Of a stretch of DNA of 64,000 bases, positions 24,895 through 33,894 are shown in pieces. Position 1 is the stretch's first letter. Every line of letters begins with the position of its first letter. The notes beneath the pieces are model-generated. The model was not told the origin of the DNA. It made no database searches and saw nothing but the letters and a program-made list of their open reading frames with translations. The stretch comes from Chloroflexia bacterium SDU3-3. Its GTDB lineage: Bacteria > Chloroflexota > Chloroflexia > Chloroflexales > Roseiflexaceae. The position numbers and the translations under genes are program-made. The stretch lies in NCBI GenBank assembly GCA_009268125.1, contig WBOU01000020.1:49644-113643 (forward strand). The letters are read 5' to 3'.

Positions 24895-25524
24895 ATGGAA
24901 AGCATTTTTTCGATGAAATCCTATCGCCAATTCGACACGCTCTCTTTTACAAAGGTTATTCACAAACTTGTGCAGGATGTCTTTCACGAGCTCACCGCAG
25001 CGGTCGGGAATGAGCATATATACGTTTTTGCGCTGTACACCAATGATGAAGGCTCCTACGTTCTCCCGACGGCCAACACACAAGAGGCCCTAGAGCGCAC
25101 CGCGCTACAACAATCACAGTCAACCCCTGAACTCCACACATACTATCAGCAATCTCTCCGCTGGTCGCCATGTGATTGGGAATACCACGAATCCGGCTCC
25201 GAAACAGCGCTCGCGGCGGTCAATAATCTGCTAGATAGCGGATGGGACGACGATTACACCAGCTTCCTCTTCGATCCAGATCTGATCGAGCACTGCTGCA
25301 TAAGCGCGCTACAGCAACTACAGCGCGAGAAGTTCTTTGATAACCTCGCGCAAGGCAGCCCGCCGCTGCTCAACCTCCTCAAAGGTGATCAGTCCAACGA
25401 GGAGCGCCTAACATTTGCCGCGCTGCTCAATAGCCCAGAGGCCTGCGCGCAGCTTGCGATTGAGCTAGATCAAGGCTATGATGCATACCGCACTATTTTT
25501 GACAGACAATGGCGGGAGCCGTAG
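24895..25524 (+). CDS. DUF4303 protein
   Basis: A 209-residue protein. HIYVFALYTNDEGSYVLPTANTQE, RWSPCDWEYHESG and the long helical C-terminus match DUF4303, whose members are often small cytoplasmic proteins beside polymorphic-toxin immunity genes. An upstream in-frame ATG at 24895 lacks a ribosome binding site; ATG 24913 is the alternative. Two broken ORFs follow on the same strand, which fits an orphan immunity-like patch. That reading is inference. Confidence 0.72.
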   Translation: MESIFSMKSYRQFDTLSFTKVIHKLVQDVFHELTAAVGNEHIYVFALYTNDEGSYVLPTANTQEALERTALQQSQSTPELHTYYQQSLRWSPCDWEYHESGSETALAAVNNLLDSGWDDDYTSFLFDPDLIEHCCISALQQLQREKFFDNLAQGSPPLLNLLKGDQSNEERLTFAALLNSPEACAQLAIELDQGYDAYRTIFDRQWREP

Positions 25525-25578
25525 CAAGCCCAACGCGACAGCATGTTCATCTATACATATGCAGTCATCTCTCTATGA

Positions 25579-25952
25579 GCAATCATATGCCGTACCGCAA
25601 ACAGTTTAAGGGGGATCGCTAGCGGCCTCTCGGGAATCTTTATCAACCGAAACAACGATATTGATGGCTACTGGGCGCTCGGAGTGCTCTGCTCACAGGC
25701 GCAGGACAAAACCAGCCACTTATTACGATAGAGTTGGTAACCCCATGGCTGAGCAACCCAGCAACTGCACTCAACGCGCAGATCGAGCAGAGCTTCAGAG
25801 CTCACCTCGACCGCATGCTAGCGCGGTATAACCTGGGCATCGACACCGTGAGCAGGGCGGCTATATCGGTCGAGTTTGGCACATACAGCAATCAGAGGAG
25901 GCCGCTGCGACAAATTCGAGGCGAGCCATTCTATGCTTGGTTCAATCACTGA
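25579..25952 (+). pseudogene. Frameshifted hypothetical gene
   Basis: Two frames join into one protein. The first (from about 25609, no ATG) reads GIASGLSGIFINRNNDIDGYWALG and ends at a TAG near 25729. The second reads LVTPWLSNPATALNAQIEQSF and continues to 25952 (ending FYAWFNH). Adding one A to the AAAA run near 25710 restores a continuous frame (DKNQPLITIELVTPW). A candidate start position reads ATC where ATG would be expected, next to aaggggg. I do not recognise the family. Confidence 0.6.
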
Positions 25953-26072
25953 TATAGGCGGTAGCGTGCATACCGTATCGCTGGCGGGACGATGTGGGCC
26001 ACATAATCCAGATAGAGAGATGAGAAGCCCTCGCACTGTGGAAAGCTAGAAACCATTATCGCGAGAATCACT

Positions 26073-26593
26073 ATGTCTTTCACACAACCAATCACCCTTC
26101 ATCAAGAAATTCCCTTCGTCCACGCTGTATTTGGCGTCCTCGACCGAGGGCTACCGCTGGTAGATGCCGCCCATATCTTCTCGCAGCAGAGAAGCGGCAT
26201 GGAGTTGTGTGTCAATACCGCCCCGACTGGGAGCCAAGCAACGATCTGCCAGCCACCGATGAGTGGTGTAGCAACACCCTCTATCCCTTCCTAGCGGAGA
26301 CGCATATGGTGATGGCCGCTGGTGATCTGCTTCCCTGGCGTGAGATAGGCACGCCACAAGGCCAGACTATTGACCTAACATGGCGGGAATGGGGTGCTAT
26401 CATAGCCGATTGGGCAAATCAATCCTGGCACACTCGACCAAGTGGGCTAGGGGGTGCCCCGCATACACAGATGCAGCGCCAGTGGGAGTATCTTGATTTC
26501 TCTATGAGCGATTATCTTAACTATGTAATCTTTCGCTATGATGAGTGGGCAGATGCGGTACTTGCCATTATCAAGGCAAAATCACAGCTATAA
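26073..26593 (+). pseudogene. Second frameshifted hypothetical gene
   Basis: ATG 26073 opens MSFTQPITLHQEIPFVHAVF and runs in frame to about residue 45 (QQRSGMEL). The next frame, shifted by one base near 26205, continues CQYRPDWEPSNDLPATDEW to a TAA at 26591-26593 (ending AIIKAKSQL). Together they make one protein of about 172 residues. I do not recognise it. It lies 120 bases after the first broken ORF and shares its AT-leaning composition. A programmed shift or sequencing error is possible. Confidence 0.55.
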
Positions 26594-26659
26594 TGATGTC
26601 GTACCAGCTATCGCAAGGTGGGAACGAGTAACGCCGCAGCCGACAGAGGAGCAGTAGCG

Positions 26660-26920
26660 ATGAGCGAGAGCCAAACGGAAGAGACCGAGCAGAGCGGCGA
26701 CCTGGGGTTCACCTACCGCGTGCGCAAGAACGAGGATGTGGTTATCCTGCACCACGGGGCCGTGGCCGCCACGCTGCGCGGCAGCGCCGCCCGCGACTTT
26801 ATCGCCAAGCTCGCAAGCTGCACCGAGGGCGAGGCGCAGCAGCGGATGGCCCGCCTGACCGGCAACTACAAGCGCGGCAACGAGCGCAAGGCGGGCAGGC
26901 ACCCCCGCAACCATGGATGA
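26660..26920 (+). CDS. Small hypothetical protein
   Basis: 86 residues from ATG 26660, with gaggagc 8 bases upstream. The protein is hydrophilic: an acidic N-terminus (SESQTEETEQSGD), a beta-rich middle (FTYRVRKNEDVVILHHGAVAATLRG) and a basic tail (NYKRGNERKAGRHPRN). The basic tail could contact nucleic acid. I do not recognise the family. Confidence 0.6.
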   Translation: MSESQTEETEQSGDLGFTYRVRKNEDVVILHHGAVAATLRGSAARDFIAKLASCTEGEAQQRMARLTGNYKRGNERKAGRHPRNHG

Positions 26921-26974
26921 GCTGCACAGAGCGTGATCGTTGGGCACCCGCAAGATACAAGAGCCGAGGAGCAT

Positions 26975-27583
26975 ATGCTCGATCAAAGATTCGTCATCAT
27001 TGGCACGCTGATCAGCACCTCGGGCGCGATCACGTACCTGTGGAACACCATCAAGGGCCGCGTGCGGCCCAACCGCGTGTCGTTCCTGCTGTGGTCGGTC
27101 GCGCCCATGATCGCCTTCGCGGCCCAGGTGCGGCAGGGCGTGGGCCTTGAGGCGCTGATGACGTTTAGCACCGGCTTCCTGCCGCTGCTCATCTTCACCG
27201 CCTCGTTTGTCAACAAGCAGGCCGAGTGGAAGCTCACGCGGTTCGATCTGATCTGCGGCGTGCTCTCGGTGGTGGGGCTGGCGCTCTGGCTGATCACCAG
27301 GGTCGGCAACGTGGCGATCTTCTTCAGCATCGTGGCCGACGGCCTGGCCGGGCTGCCGACGCTGAACAAGGCCTACCGCCACCCCGAGACCGAGCTCGCC
27401 TGGCCATGGCTGGCCACCTGTGTGGGCATCACGCTCACGCTGCTGACGCTGGGCGAGTGGACCTTCGCCAACAGCGGGTTTATCATCTACATCTTCATCA
27501 TCGACATTATCATCTTCGCCTGCGTGCAGTTTCGGCTCGGCAAGCGGCTCGTGCAAGGAACCCATGCAGAACAGAGCCATTGA
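26975..27583 (+). CDS. Hypothetical multi-pass membrane protein
   Basis: 202 residues from ATG 26975, which has gaggagc upstream. Six hydrophobic segments are visible, the second with NRVSFLLWSVAPMIAFAA and the fourth with DLICGVLSVVGLALWLI. The pattern of short loops and a polar Trp/Pro in helix 2 recalls the small PQ-loop/SemiSWEET-like carriers, but no PQ motif is present. Its 3' end overlaps the following GNAT gene by 20 bases, implying translational coupling. The function is unknown. Confidence 0.65.
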   Translation: MLDQRFVIIGTLISTSGAITYLWNTIKGRVRPNRVSFLLWSVAPMIAFAAQVRQGVGLEALMTFSTGFLPLLIFTASFVNKQAEWKLTRFDLICGVLSVVGLALWLITRVGNVAIFFSIVADGLAGLPTLNKAYRHPETELAWPWLATCVGITLTLLTLGEWTFANSGFIIYIFIIDIIIFACVQFRLGKRLVQGTHAEQSH

Positions 27584-28100
27584 GACCGCACGGCTGCGCA
27601 TCCGAGCGGTGCGGGCGGCGGATCTGGACGATATCTGCGAGTATGGGGCCGATCCAGAAGCAGGGCGCTATATGCGCTACTGGCCCAAGACGCGCGCGAA
27701 GATCGCCGATTTCATCGACACCTGCATCGGCGAGATGTCAAACAGCCAGCCGAGCTGGTACGAGTTCGCGATCATCCTGCGAGAACACAGCAAAATGATC
27801 GGGAATATATCGCTGGTGGTCGAGGCGGATCAGGCCGAGATCGGGTGGATATCAAACAGGCGCTACTGGAATCACGGCTATATGACCGAGGCGGCTCAAG
27901 CGGTCATACACTTGGCCTTTGATGCGCTGGGCATGCGCAAAATCATCGGGACATGCCACGAGGAGAACATCGGCTCGGCGCGTGTGATGGAGAAGTGCGG
28001 GATGGCGCGGGCAGGCCACGAGGAAGGCCACCAGATGATCAAGGATGGCGTGGCGCACACCTATACGCGGCTGATATACTGCATTGAGAAGGGAAAATAG
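27564..28100 (+). CDS. GNAT N-acetyltransferase (RimJ/RimL-like)
   Basis: A 178-residue protein. IETARLRIRAVRAADLDDICEYGADPEAGRYMRYWP opens the domain and EIGWISNRRYWNHGYMTEAAQAVIHLAF carries the acetyl-CoA loop (WNHGYMTEA). IIGTCHEENIGSARVMEKCGM is the final conserved block. The start lies inside the preceding membrane-protein gene, with aaggaac 5 bases before ATG. The histidine-phosphatase-like gene starts 12 bases after its stop, so the three genes probably form one operon. Confidence 0.86.
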   Translation: MQNRAIETARLRIRAVRAADLDDICEYGADPEAGRYMRYWPKTRAKIADFIDTCIGEMSNSQPSWYEFAIILREHSKMIGNISLVVEADQAEIGWISNRRYWNHGYMTEAAQAVIHLAFDALGMRKIIGTCHEENIGSARVMEKCGMARAGHEEGHQMIKDGVAHTYTRLIYCIEKGK

Positions 28101-28112
28101 CGAGGAGCGCCA

Positions 28113-28652
28113 ATGACCATCCAGATCGTGTTTGAGACCCACTCGTGGAGTGAGGATAACGACCGCGGCATCGCGACCGGCTGGCTCGACGGGCGGCTCT
28201 CCGAGCGCGGGCGCGCACTGGCTAGCGAGCTGGGCGCGCGGCGGCGCGATGATGGCATCACCGCCGTGTTCACATCCGACCTGGGGCGCGCGGTCGAGAC
28301 GGCGCGGATCGCCTTTGAAGCGGCGGCAGTGCCAATCTTGGCCGACTGGCGGCTGCGCGAGTGCGACTACGGCGACCTGAACGGCCAGCCCGCAGCGGCA
28401 ATGCACCGCAGCCGCGCGCAGCACCTCGATCTGCCCTACCCCAACGGCGAGAGCTGGCGACAGGCGGTCGCGCGGGCCAGCCGTTTCCTGGGTGACCTGC
28501 GACCTCGCTGGGAAGGGCGGCGCATCCTGGTGATCGGCCACGTGGCCACGCGCTGGGCCCTCGACCAGCAGCTGAATGGCGTGGCGCTCGAAGCCCTGAT
28601 GGAGCAGGACTTCGCGTGGCGCGAGGGCTGGGAGTATCGCTTGCGCGACTGA
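28113..28652 (+). CDS. Histidine-phosphatase-superfamily protein with altered RHG motif
   Basis: A 179-residue protein with gaggagc 7 bases before ATG. The usual RHG is replaced by ETHS (FETHSWSEDN), so the histidine is kept but the preceding Arg is not. The other elements are present: GWLDGRLSERGRALA, TSDLGRAVETARI, RLRECDYGDLNG and the second catalytic histidine in VIGHVATRW. The fold call is firm; phosphatase activity is uncertain given the changed first motif. Confidence 0.8.
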   Translation: MTIQIVFETHSWSEDNDRGIATGWLDGRLSERGRALASELGARRRDDGITAVFTSDLGRAVETARIAFEAAAVPILADWRLRECDYGDLNGQPAAAMHRSRAQHLDLPYPNGESWRQAVARASRFLGDLRPRWEGRRILVIGHVATRWALDQQLNGVALEALMEQDFAWREGWEYRLRD

Positions 28653-28817
28653 TCAGCAATAGGGTTGGGACATGTCCATTCTGCCCCCATGCGCTGCCAA
28701 GTGCGAAAACTACAACGAGTCCTACAGCCTACCGGCTTTCACTTATGTTCAGTGACATCACATGAGCTATCCTCTATACTAGCGCTATTCGCCCACATAC
28801 CAGCAACAAGGCTCGAT

Positions 28818-30332
28818 ATGCATCGCATCGCAACCCTCCTCGCCGCACTCCTGTTTTTTGTAGCATCCCAGCCACTCGACGCATATAGCAAGGGTTCGCA
28901 CCAGCCCATCGCGCCCGCCGCGCGGGTGCTGCAGGTGGGGCCGGGGCGCACCTACACCACGCCCAGCCAGGCGGCCAAGGCCGCGCAGGATGGCGACACC
29001 ATCGAGATCGACGCGGGAGTCTATGCCAACGACTGGGCAACTTGGAGCGCTAGCAACCTAACTATCAGAGGAGTCAATGGGGTGGCGCAGCTCCAGTCGA
29101 GCGGTCTTATCCCCAACGGCAAGGCCATCTGGGTGGTCGTTGGGCAGAACACCACCATCGAGAACATCGCGTTCTCCGGCGCACGCGTAAAAGACCTGAA
29201 CGGCGCGGGCATCCGCCAGGAGGGCGCGGGTCTAACCCTACGCCGCTGCTCGTTCCACGACAACGAGAACGGCATCCTGACCGGGAGCAACAGCAGCAGC
29301 GACATCGTGATCGAGCACTCGGAGTTCGCCAACAACGGCCTGGGCGACTCGGGGTACACCCACAACATGTACATCGGCCAAATTCGCTCGTTCACCCTGC
29401 GCTACAGCTACTCGCACCACGCCAACATCGGCCACACCGTGAAGAGCCGCGCAAAGACGAACTACATCCTCTACAACCGGATTATGGACGAGGCCAGCGG
29501 CACATCGAGCTACACCATCGACCTGCCAAACGGCGGCACGTCCTATGTGATTGGCAACCTGCTGCAGCAGGGGCCAAACACCGACAACCCCGTGATCCTC
29601 ACCTACGGCGAGGAGGGCGCGGTCAACCCCGACCAGCACCTGTATGTCGTGAACAACACCATGGTGAACGACCGGCCCAGCGGCGGCACCTTCGTGCGGG
29701 TGGTCGGTAGCGTGCCCGCGCAGGTGCAGAACAACCTGTTTGTGGGCACCGGCACACCCTACTCCGGCCCCGGTACGGCCAACCTGATCAGCAACCTCGC
29801 CACCGCCGACGCGGGGCTAGTGGACCGCGCCGGGTTCGACTACCGCCTGGCCGCCGGGTCGCCCGCCATCGGCGCGGGCACAAGCCCAGGCGCGGCCAGC
29901 GGCGTGGCGCTCGCCCCGGCGTACGAGTACGTGCACCCGATGGGCATGCAGGAGCGGCTCGCCGTGGGGGCGCTGGACGTGGGCGCGTACGAGTATGTGC
30001 CGCCCGCCACCGAGCCGCCCGCCGCGCCATCCGCGCTGGCCGCCGAGGCCACATCCTTCGCCCAGATCGATCTCACATGGGCCGACGCGGCGGACAACGA
30101 GATCGGCTTCAAGATCGAGCGCCGCACGGGAAGCGCGGGCAGCTACGCGCAGATCGCCACGGTGGGCGCGGACACCACGGCCTTCTCCGACACGCTCGGC
30201 CTGCGGCCCGGCACGCAGTACACCTACCGCGTGCGCGCCACCAACGCCAAGGGCGACTCGGCCTACTCCGGCGAGGCATCGGCCACGACGCTGGCGGGCA
30301 GCCAAGCCTTCCTGCCGCTGGTGATGAGGTAA
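28818..30332 (+). CDS. Secreted right-handed beta-helix protein with fibronectin III domain
   Basis: 504 residues from ATG 28818. A signal peptide (RIATLLAALLFFVASQPLDA) is followed by a PPGRTYTTPSQAAKAAQDGDTIEI-type start of a parallel beta-helix (shown here split as GRTYTTPSQAAK/AAQDGDTIEID). Repeated coils such as NTTIENIAFSGARV and LTLRRCSFHDNENGI are seen to about residue 390. A fibronectin-III domain follows (PSALAAEATSFAQIDLTWADA...YTYRVRATNAKGDS). The last residues AFLPLVMR match a C-terminal motif I associate with secreted Chloroflexota proteins. A carbohydrate-related role is likely. Confidence 0.83.
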   Translation: MHRIATLLAALLFFVASQPLDAYSKGSHQPIAPAARVLQVGPGRTYTTPSQAAKAAQDGDTIEIDAGVYANDWATWSASNLTIRGVNGVAQLQSSGLIPNGKAIWVVVGQNTTIENIAFSGARVKDLNGAGIRQEGAGLTLRRCSFHDNENGILTGSNSSSDIVIEHSEFANNGLGDSGYTHNMYIGQIRSFTLRYSYSHHANIGHTVKSRAKTNYILYNRIMDEASGTSSYTIDLPNGGTSYVIGNLLQQGPNTDNPVILTYGEEGAVNPDQHLYVVNNTMVNDRPSGGTFVRVVGSVPAQVQNNLFVGTGTPYSGPGTANLISNLATADAGLVDRAGFDYRLAAGSPAIGAGTSPGAASGVALAPAYEYVHPMGMQERLAVGALDVGAYEYVPPATEPPAAPSALAAEATSFAQIDLTWADAADNEIGFKIERRTGSAGSYAQIATVGADTTAFSDTLGLRPGTQYTYRVRATNAKGDSAYSGEASATTLAGSQAFLPLVMR

Positions 30333-30344
30333 GCAAGGCAGCAG

Positions 30345-30520
30345 CTATATCGCACATTGGTGTGACGGCTCCCACGGCTAACGCGCGTGGGCTTCAAGGG
30401 AGTGCCGCCCCACTCCACCATGTCAGGTACGAAGGGTAGCGAGGCCGCGTTGGAGGATGTTGATCGCCGCATTCACATCACGATCCATCACCAGCCCACA
30501 CGTCGGGCACCTATGCACGC
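30345..30520 (-). ncRNA. Predicted guide (omega/reRNA) region at tnpB 3' end
   Basis: By analogy with known TnpB elements, the RNA would cover the end of tnpB and the right-end hairpins (30371-30416) on the minus strand. The guide would start just beyond GTCAC (complement of 30362-30366). Position is inferred from the hairpins only. Confidence 0.35.
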
Positions 30521-31682
30521 GGTCAGACAAGGTCTTATCGACCAATGTGCCGCAGCGGGAACACATTTTGGACGTGTTGCGGGGGTCGACCAGCATGACC
30601 CGCCTGCCAGCTTCTGCCGCTTTGCTGACGGTCATCGCGATAAACTGCGACCACGCCACGTCCATAATGCTCTTGCGCATCCCGCTGCTCGTGCCCATGG
30701 CTTGCGGGGCAAGGTCTTCAAACACGATGACTTGAAAGCGATTGACGAGCGTGCGACTTGCCTGATGCGCAAAATCGCTGCGTCGGTTGGCAATGCGCTC
30801 GTGGATCTTGGCAAGGATCAGCTTTTGTTTGGTGTGCTCGGCCCAGTTTGCTGCTTGCTTGGCGGCGTCCTTCCGCCGCTGGACGCGCCCCAGGTCTGCT
30901 TCATCGCGGCGGTAGAAACGCGGGTTAGGGATCTGCTCGCCATCGGAGAACGTCGCGAACGATGCCAGCCCCATATCCACGCCCACCACTTCGCCCGTGG
31001 GGCGTTGTTCATGCGTTTCCAGCTCGCAGGAAAACGAGACAAACCACTTGCCACTCCGAGAACGGCGTATCGTCACGGTTTTGGGCGTTCCCTCAACGGG
31101 ACGATGCAAAACAACGTGGACCGCGCCGACGTTCGAGAGGAGCAACCGATTGCCCTCCAGCCGCACCCCGTTCCCGTACTGCGGGTAGGTGATACTGTCG
31201 TATCGTCCTTTGCCTTTGAACCGGGGAAAGCCTGCTTGTTCAGCGCCACGTTTGACGCGTTGGAAGAAGGCGTGATACGCCAAATCAACCCGCACCGAGA
31301 CGTTTTGTAGGACTTGTGAGTGAACGCCTTTCAATGCAGGTTTTGCCACCTTCCAAACCGGAAGCAGCGCCTGGGTATCGTACAACCGCAACCGCTTGCC
31401 GCGTTCTTCATACGCACGTGTGCGTTCGGCAAGCGTCTCGTTATAGACCCAACGGCACAGTTCCAATTGCTGCTCAAGCAATCGGCGCTGCTCTTTGGTG
31501 AGATAGATGCGGTATTTGTAGGTTTTCTGCATACGTTAAACATAGCACACCACTCCGTAAAATACAACATATGTGCTATGCCGACTATGGGCGAAAGCCG
31601 CTCAAGCGGAGCGTTTCATCCCACCGCTGAAGCTGGTGGGCGTTCACGCCTAAAGGCAAGCATCCGTAAAAAACATGTGATT
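30355..31682 (-). mobile_element. tnpB-only insertion element (IS200/IS605 superfamily), approximate ends
   Basis: tnpB on the minus strand is flanked by hairpins expected of this superfamily. At its 3' side are CCCACG-gctaacgcg-CGTGGG (30371-30391) and GGAGTG-ccgccc-CACTCC (30399-30416). At its 5' side are CCCACC-gctgaagct-GGTGGG (31620-31640) and CCGCTCAAGCGG (31598-31609). No tnpA is present. The exact cleavage sites are not certain, so the ends given are estimates. Confidence 0.6.
30423..31532 (-). CDS. tnpB: TnpB, RNA-guided transposon nuclease
   Basis: A 369-residue protein, near the usual size. The N-terminal helix-turn-helix region is MQKTYKYRIYLTKEQRRLL. The RuvC acidic residues are Asp186 (VVGVDMGL), Glu272 (VIVFEDL) and Asp352 (DRDVNAAINI). 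A four-cysteine zinc finger (Cys324, Cys327, Cys342, Cys345) lies between the last two. All catalytic residues are intact, so an active nuclease is likely. TnpB works with an RNA read from the 3' end of its own element. There is no TnpA here, so it would rely on one in trans. Confidence 0.92.
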   Translation of the reverse strand: MQKTYKYRIYLTKEQRRLLEQQLELCRWVYNETLAERTRAYEERGKRLRLYDTQALLPVWKVAKPALKGVHSQVLQNVSVRVDLAYHAFFQRVKRGAEQAGFPRFKGKGRYDSITYPQYGNGVRLEGNRLLLSNVGAVHVVLHRPVEGTPKTVTIRRSRSGKWFVSFSCELETHEQRPTGEVVGVDMGLASFATFSDGEQIPNPRFYRRDEADLGRVQRRKDAAKQAANWAEHTKQKLILAKIHERIANRRSDFAHQASRTLVNRFQVIVFEDLAPQAMGTSSGMRKSIMDVAWSQFIAMTVSKAAEAGRRVMLVDPRNTSKMCSRCGTLVDKTLSDRVHRCPTCGLVMDRDVNAAINILQRGLATLRT

Positions 31683-31711
31683 TGGATACACCATAGATAG
31701 AATGCAGAATT

Positions 31712-32410
31712 ATGCAGACCCTTCCCAACAACCCAGAGTCATCAGAACACACGCTGACGGTCGATCTGCACGCCATCTCCGGCCTACGCGGGGCGATGCT
31801 CACATTTCTCCCGCTGCTGCTGATCACCCTTGTCTTCACTGGCCCGCTGATGGTCTGGGGCGTCGTCGACGGCACGCCTTACGAGTCGCTATGGTATAGC
31901 GCCTTCCCGCTCATGATCCTCATCACCGTGGCGATCTCCATCGGCATCCGCCGCTCGCTCCGCTCCACCTCCATCACGTTTAACCCTAACGCCCACACGA
32001 TGCGCTGCGCGACGCGCATGCTGGGAAGGTGGAGTTTCGCGCTGACGACACCAGCCCAGATCGAAACCTACGACCACACCAACCCACGCGTCCGCCAGCA
32101 GCGCATGCGCGGGCAGATCGTGACCGGGCTGCTGGTCGCGCTGCTTGTGCTGCTCACCGCGATCATCCGAACGCCCCCGGCCGCGCTCGGGCTGGTTGGG
32201 ATGCTTTTCATGGGCTGGCTTATGCACCGCGCCGAGCAGACCAGCGCCAGCGACGCGGGCCTGATCCTGTGGATTCAGAAGGCCAATGCGCATATGGAGC
32301 CGCACCGCATCCACATCACCGCCGCACCAGAGACCATACAGCGTGTGATGATCGGTGTAGCAGCCAGCCACATCGACAGCTCCCGCCCGCCTGCCAGCCC
32401 CACCGCGTAG
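31712..32410 (+). CDS. Hypothetical membrane protein
   Basis: A 232-residue protein. Two pairs of membrane segments are visible: AMLTFLPLLLITLVFTGPLM with SAFPLMILITVAISIGI, and QIVTGLLVALLVLLTAII with AALGLVGMLFMGWLM. A soluble loop of about 55 residues lies between them and a cytoplasmic tail of about 55 residues follows. The layout resembles bacterial PH-domain or DUF-type membrane proteins, but I do not recognise a family. It begins about 30 bases beyond the estimated end of the tnpB element. A strong hairpin follows. Confidence 0.6.
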   Translation: MQTLPNNPESSEHTLTVDLHAISGLRGAMLTFLPLLLITLVFTGPLMVWGVVDGTPYESLWYSAFPLMILITVAISIGIRRSLRSTSITFNPNAHTMRCATRMLGRWSFALTTPAQIETYDHTNPRVRQQRMRGQIVTGLLVALLVLLTAIIRTPPAALGLVGMLFMGWLMHRAEQTSASDAGLILWIQKANAHMEPHRIHITAAPETIQRVMIGVAASHIDSSRPPASPTA

Positions 32411-32414
32411 GCAT

Positions 32415-32459
32415 GCCGCGCGGCCAATCTCGCCTCGGCAGGCGCATTGGCCGCGCGGC
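32415..32459 (+). terminator. Long perfect GC hairpin after membrane protein gene
   Basis: GCCGCGCGGCCAAT (32415-32428) and ATTGGCCGCGCGGC (32446-32459) are exact complements. No T-run follows, so termination may be factor-dependent. Confidence 0.55.
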
Positions 32460-32645
32460 GTAGGAATCCATCCGCCCAACGGCCTATGCGAAACGAGTCT
32501 CCCCCACCGTTTCTTCATGTGAACATACCCTAACCACATCCAAGCCGATACACCCGAGACGCGCACGACAGCTTGTAGTGCGCGTTGTATGTCGCCCACG
32601 GCGCAGCGCTGCTGCGACGCGGGCCATCGCTTTTGGGAGGCAACC

Positions 32646-33851
32646 GTGGCAAAGAATCAGGCCTACCTTAGGCTATCTTCCTGCGCAAAGCTGATGCAGG
32701 TTGGCGTAGCCATCCTGTGCATGCTGGCCATGACGGCCTGCGACCTAACAGGGGGGTTAAGCTCGTCGATCGACCGCGCCGCCAACATCATCGACAGCGG
32801 CATCCACGACATCGGCGTCAGCTCGGCGGTATGGCAGTCGGTGCTGCAGCGCGTGGCCGAACAGCTGCCCAAGGACATCTCCGAGACGGTGCGCGTCGAC
32901 GCGCAGAGCCTGGCGAACCGTAGCATCGCCACCGCAGGCACCGAGTTCCGCTGCAACACCGATTTCCTGGGCAGCCGCGCCATCCAGTCGCTGCGCGCCC
33001 TGAAGGCCGAGCTGCTGGGCCAGAGCCAGCTGCCTGTGCCGCCGGGATTCTGCCAGGTCGACCCGGCATCAATCGACCTGAAAATCTCGCCGGAGAAGTG
33101 GTCGACCGTGCTGATCGCGGGCTACGACCTCGACCACAAGGACACGTCGAGCGCCCCGCTGAGTATCTTCCTAGTCGACGAGCAGGGCCAGCGCACGCCG
33201 CTGCCCGAGAGCCGCATCGGCAGGACCACGCACTACCAGATCACGCTCAACCTAGGGCAGATGGCGGCCCAGCTCTACAGCGCCCACATCCGCAAGATCG
33301 TGGTCTCGTGGGATGGCAGCAGCGTCGGCTTCCCCGAGATCGTGGTCGTGCCGTGGGAGCCACAGCGGATCAGGCAGCCGCTGATCGATGTTGGCAGCAC
33401 AGGGCCGTACACGCCGCCGCGCGTCGGCAAGGGCGACCGCGACTTCGACACCGAGGACGACTCGCCAACTAGCCTGAGCGTGCGCGGCGAGCTGCGCATC
33501 ACCGAGAGTGAGATCGAGAGCCGTATCTCCATGCACGCCCGCGAGGACGAGCCAGACCACACCGAGGTAAACGGCAGCAGCGCCTGGGACGCCGTATACA
33601 CCGCACCCACGGGCTGGAAGATCGTCGAGGTGCGACCATCCGCCGCCTCAACGGTCAATACGAAGGTGACAAGCAACCAGAGCGACGAACGCCAGCTGAC
33701 CTTCAACCGGCCCTCTGGCGAGGTCGTGGAACAATTCCAGGTCTGGGTCGACCGCGAGGGCGACGAGGCCGGGTCGTGGAGCCGCCTGTCTGTGAACTGG
33801 CGACCTATCGAGGTGACCATCGAGGAGCTGACGCCCGCCTGGCTGCGCTGA
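32646..33851 (+). CDS. Hypothetical lipoprotein
   Basis: 401 residues from a GTG at 32646, with gggagg 6 bases upstream. After a hydrophobic segment (LMQVGVAILCMLAMTAC), the lipobox LAMTAC predicts lipidation of the Cys. The first mature part is helical (SSSIDRAANIIDSGIHDIG), then beta-rich. It is a single gene with its own terminator. No enzyme motif is seen; an envelope role is inferred from the lipobox only. Confidence 0.7.
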   Translation: MAKNQAYLRLSSCAKLMQVGVAILCMLAMTACDLTGGLSSSIDRAANIIDSGIHDIGVSSAVWQSVLQRVAEQLPKDISETVRVDAQSLANRSIATAGTEFRCNTDFLGSRAIQSLRALKAELLGQSQLPVPPGFCQVDPASIDLKISPEKWSTVLIAGYDLDHKDTSSAPLSIFLVDEQGQRTPLPESRIGRTTHYQITLNLGQMAAQLYSAHIRKIVVSWDGSSVGFPEIVVVPWEPQRIRQPLIDVGSTGPYTPPRVGKGDRDFDTEDDSPTSLSVRGELRITESEIESRISMHAREDEPDHTEVNGSSAWDAVYTAPTGWKIVEVRPSAASTVNTKVTSNQSDERQLTFNRPSGEVVEQFQVWVDREGDEAGSWSRLSVNWRPIEVTIEELTPAWLR

Positions 33852-33856
33852 GCGGG

Positions 33857-33894
33857 GCAAGCCCCCGCACCTCTCGTGGGGCGCGGGGGCTTGC
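33857..33894 (+). terminator. Hairpin after lipoprotein gene
   Basis: GCAAGCCCCCGC (33857-33868) pairs with GCGGGGGCTTGC (33883-33894). The T-run is weak. Confidence 0.6.
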
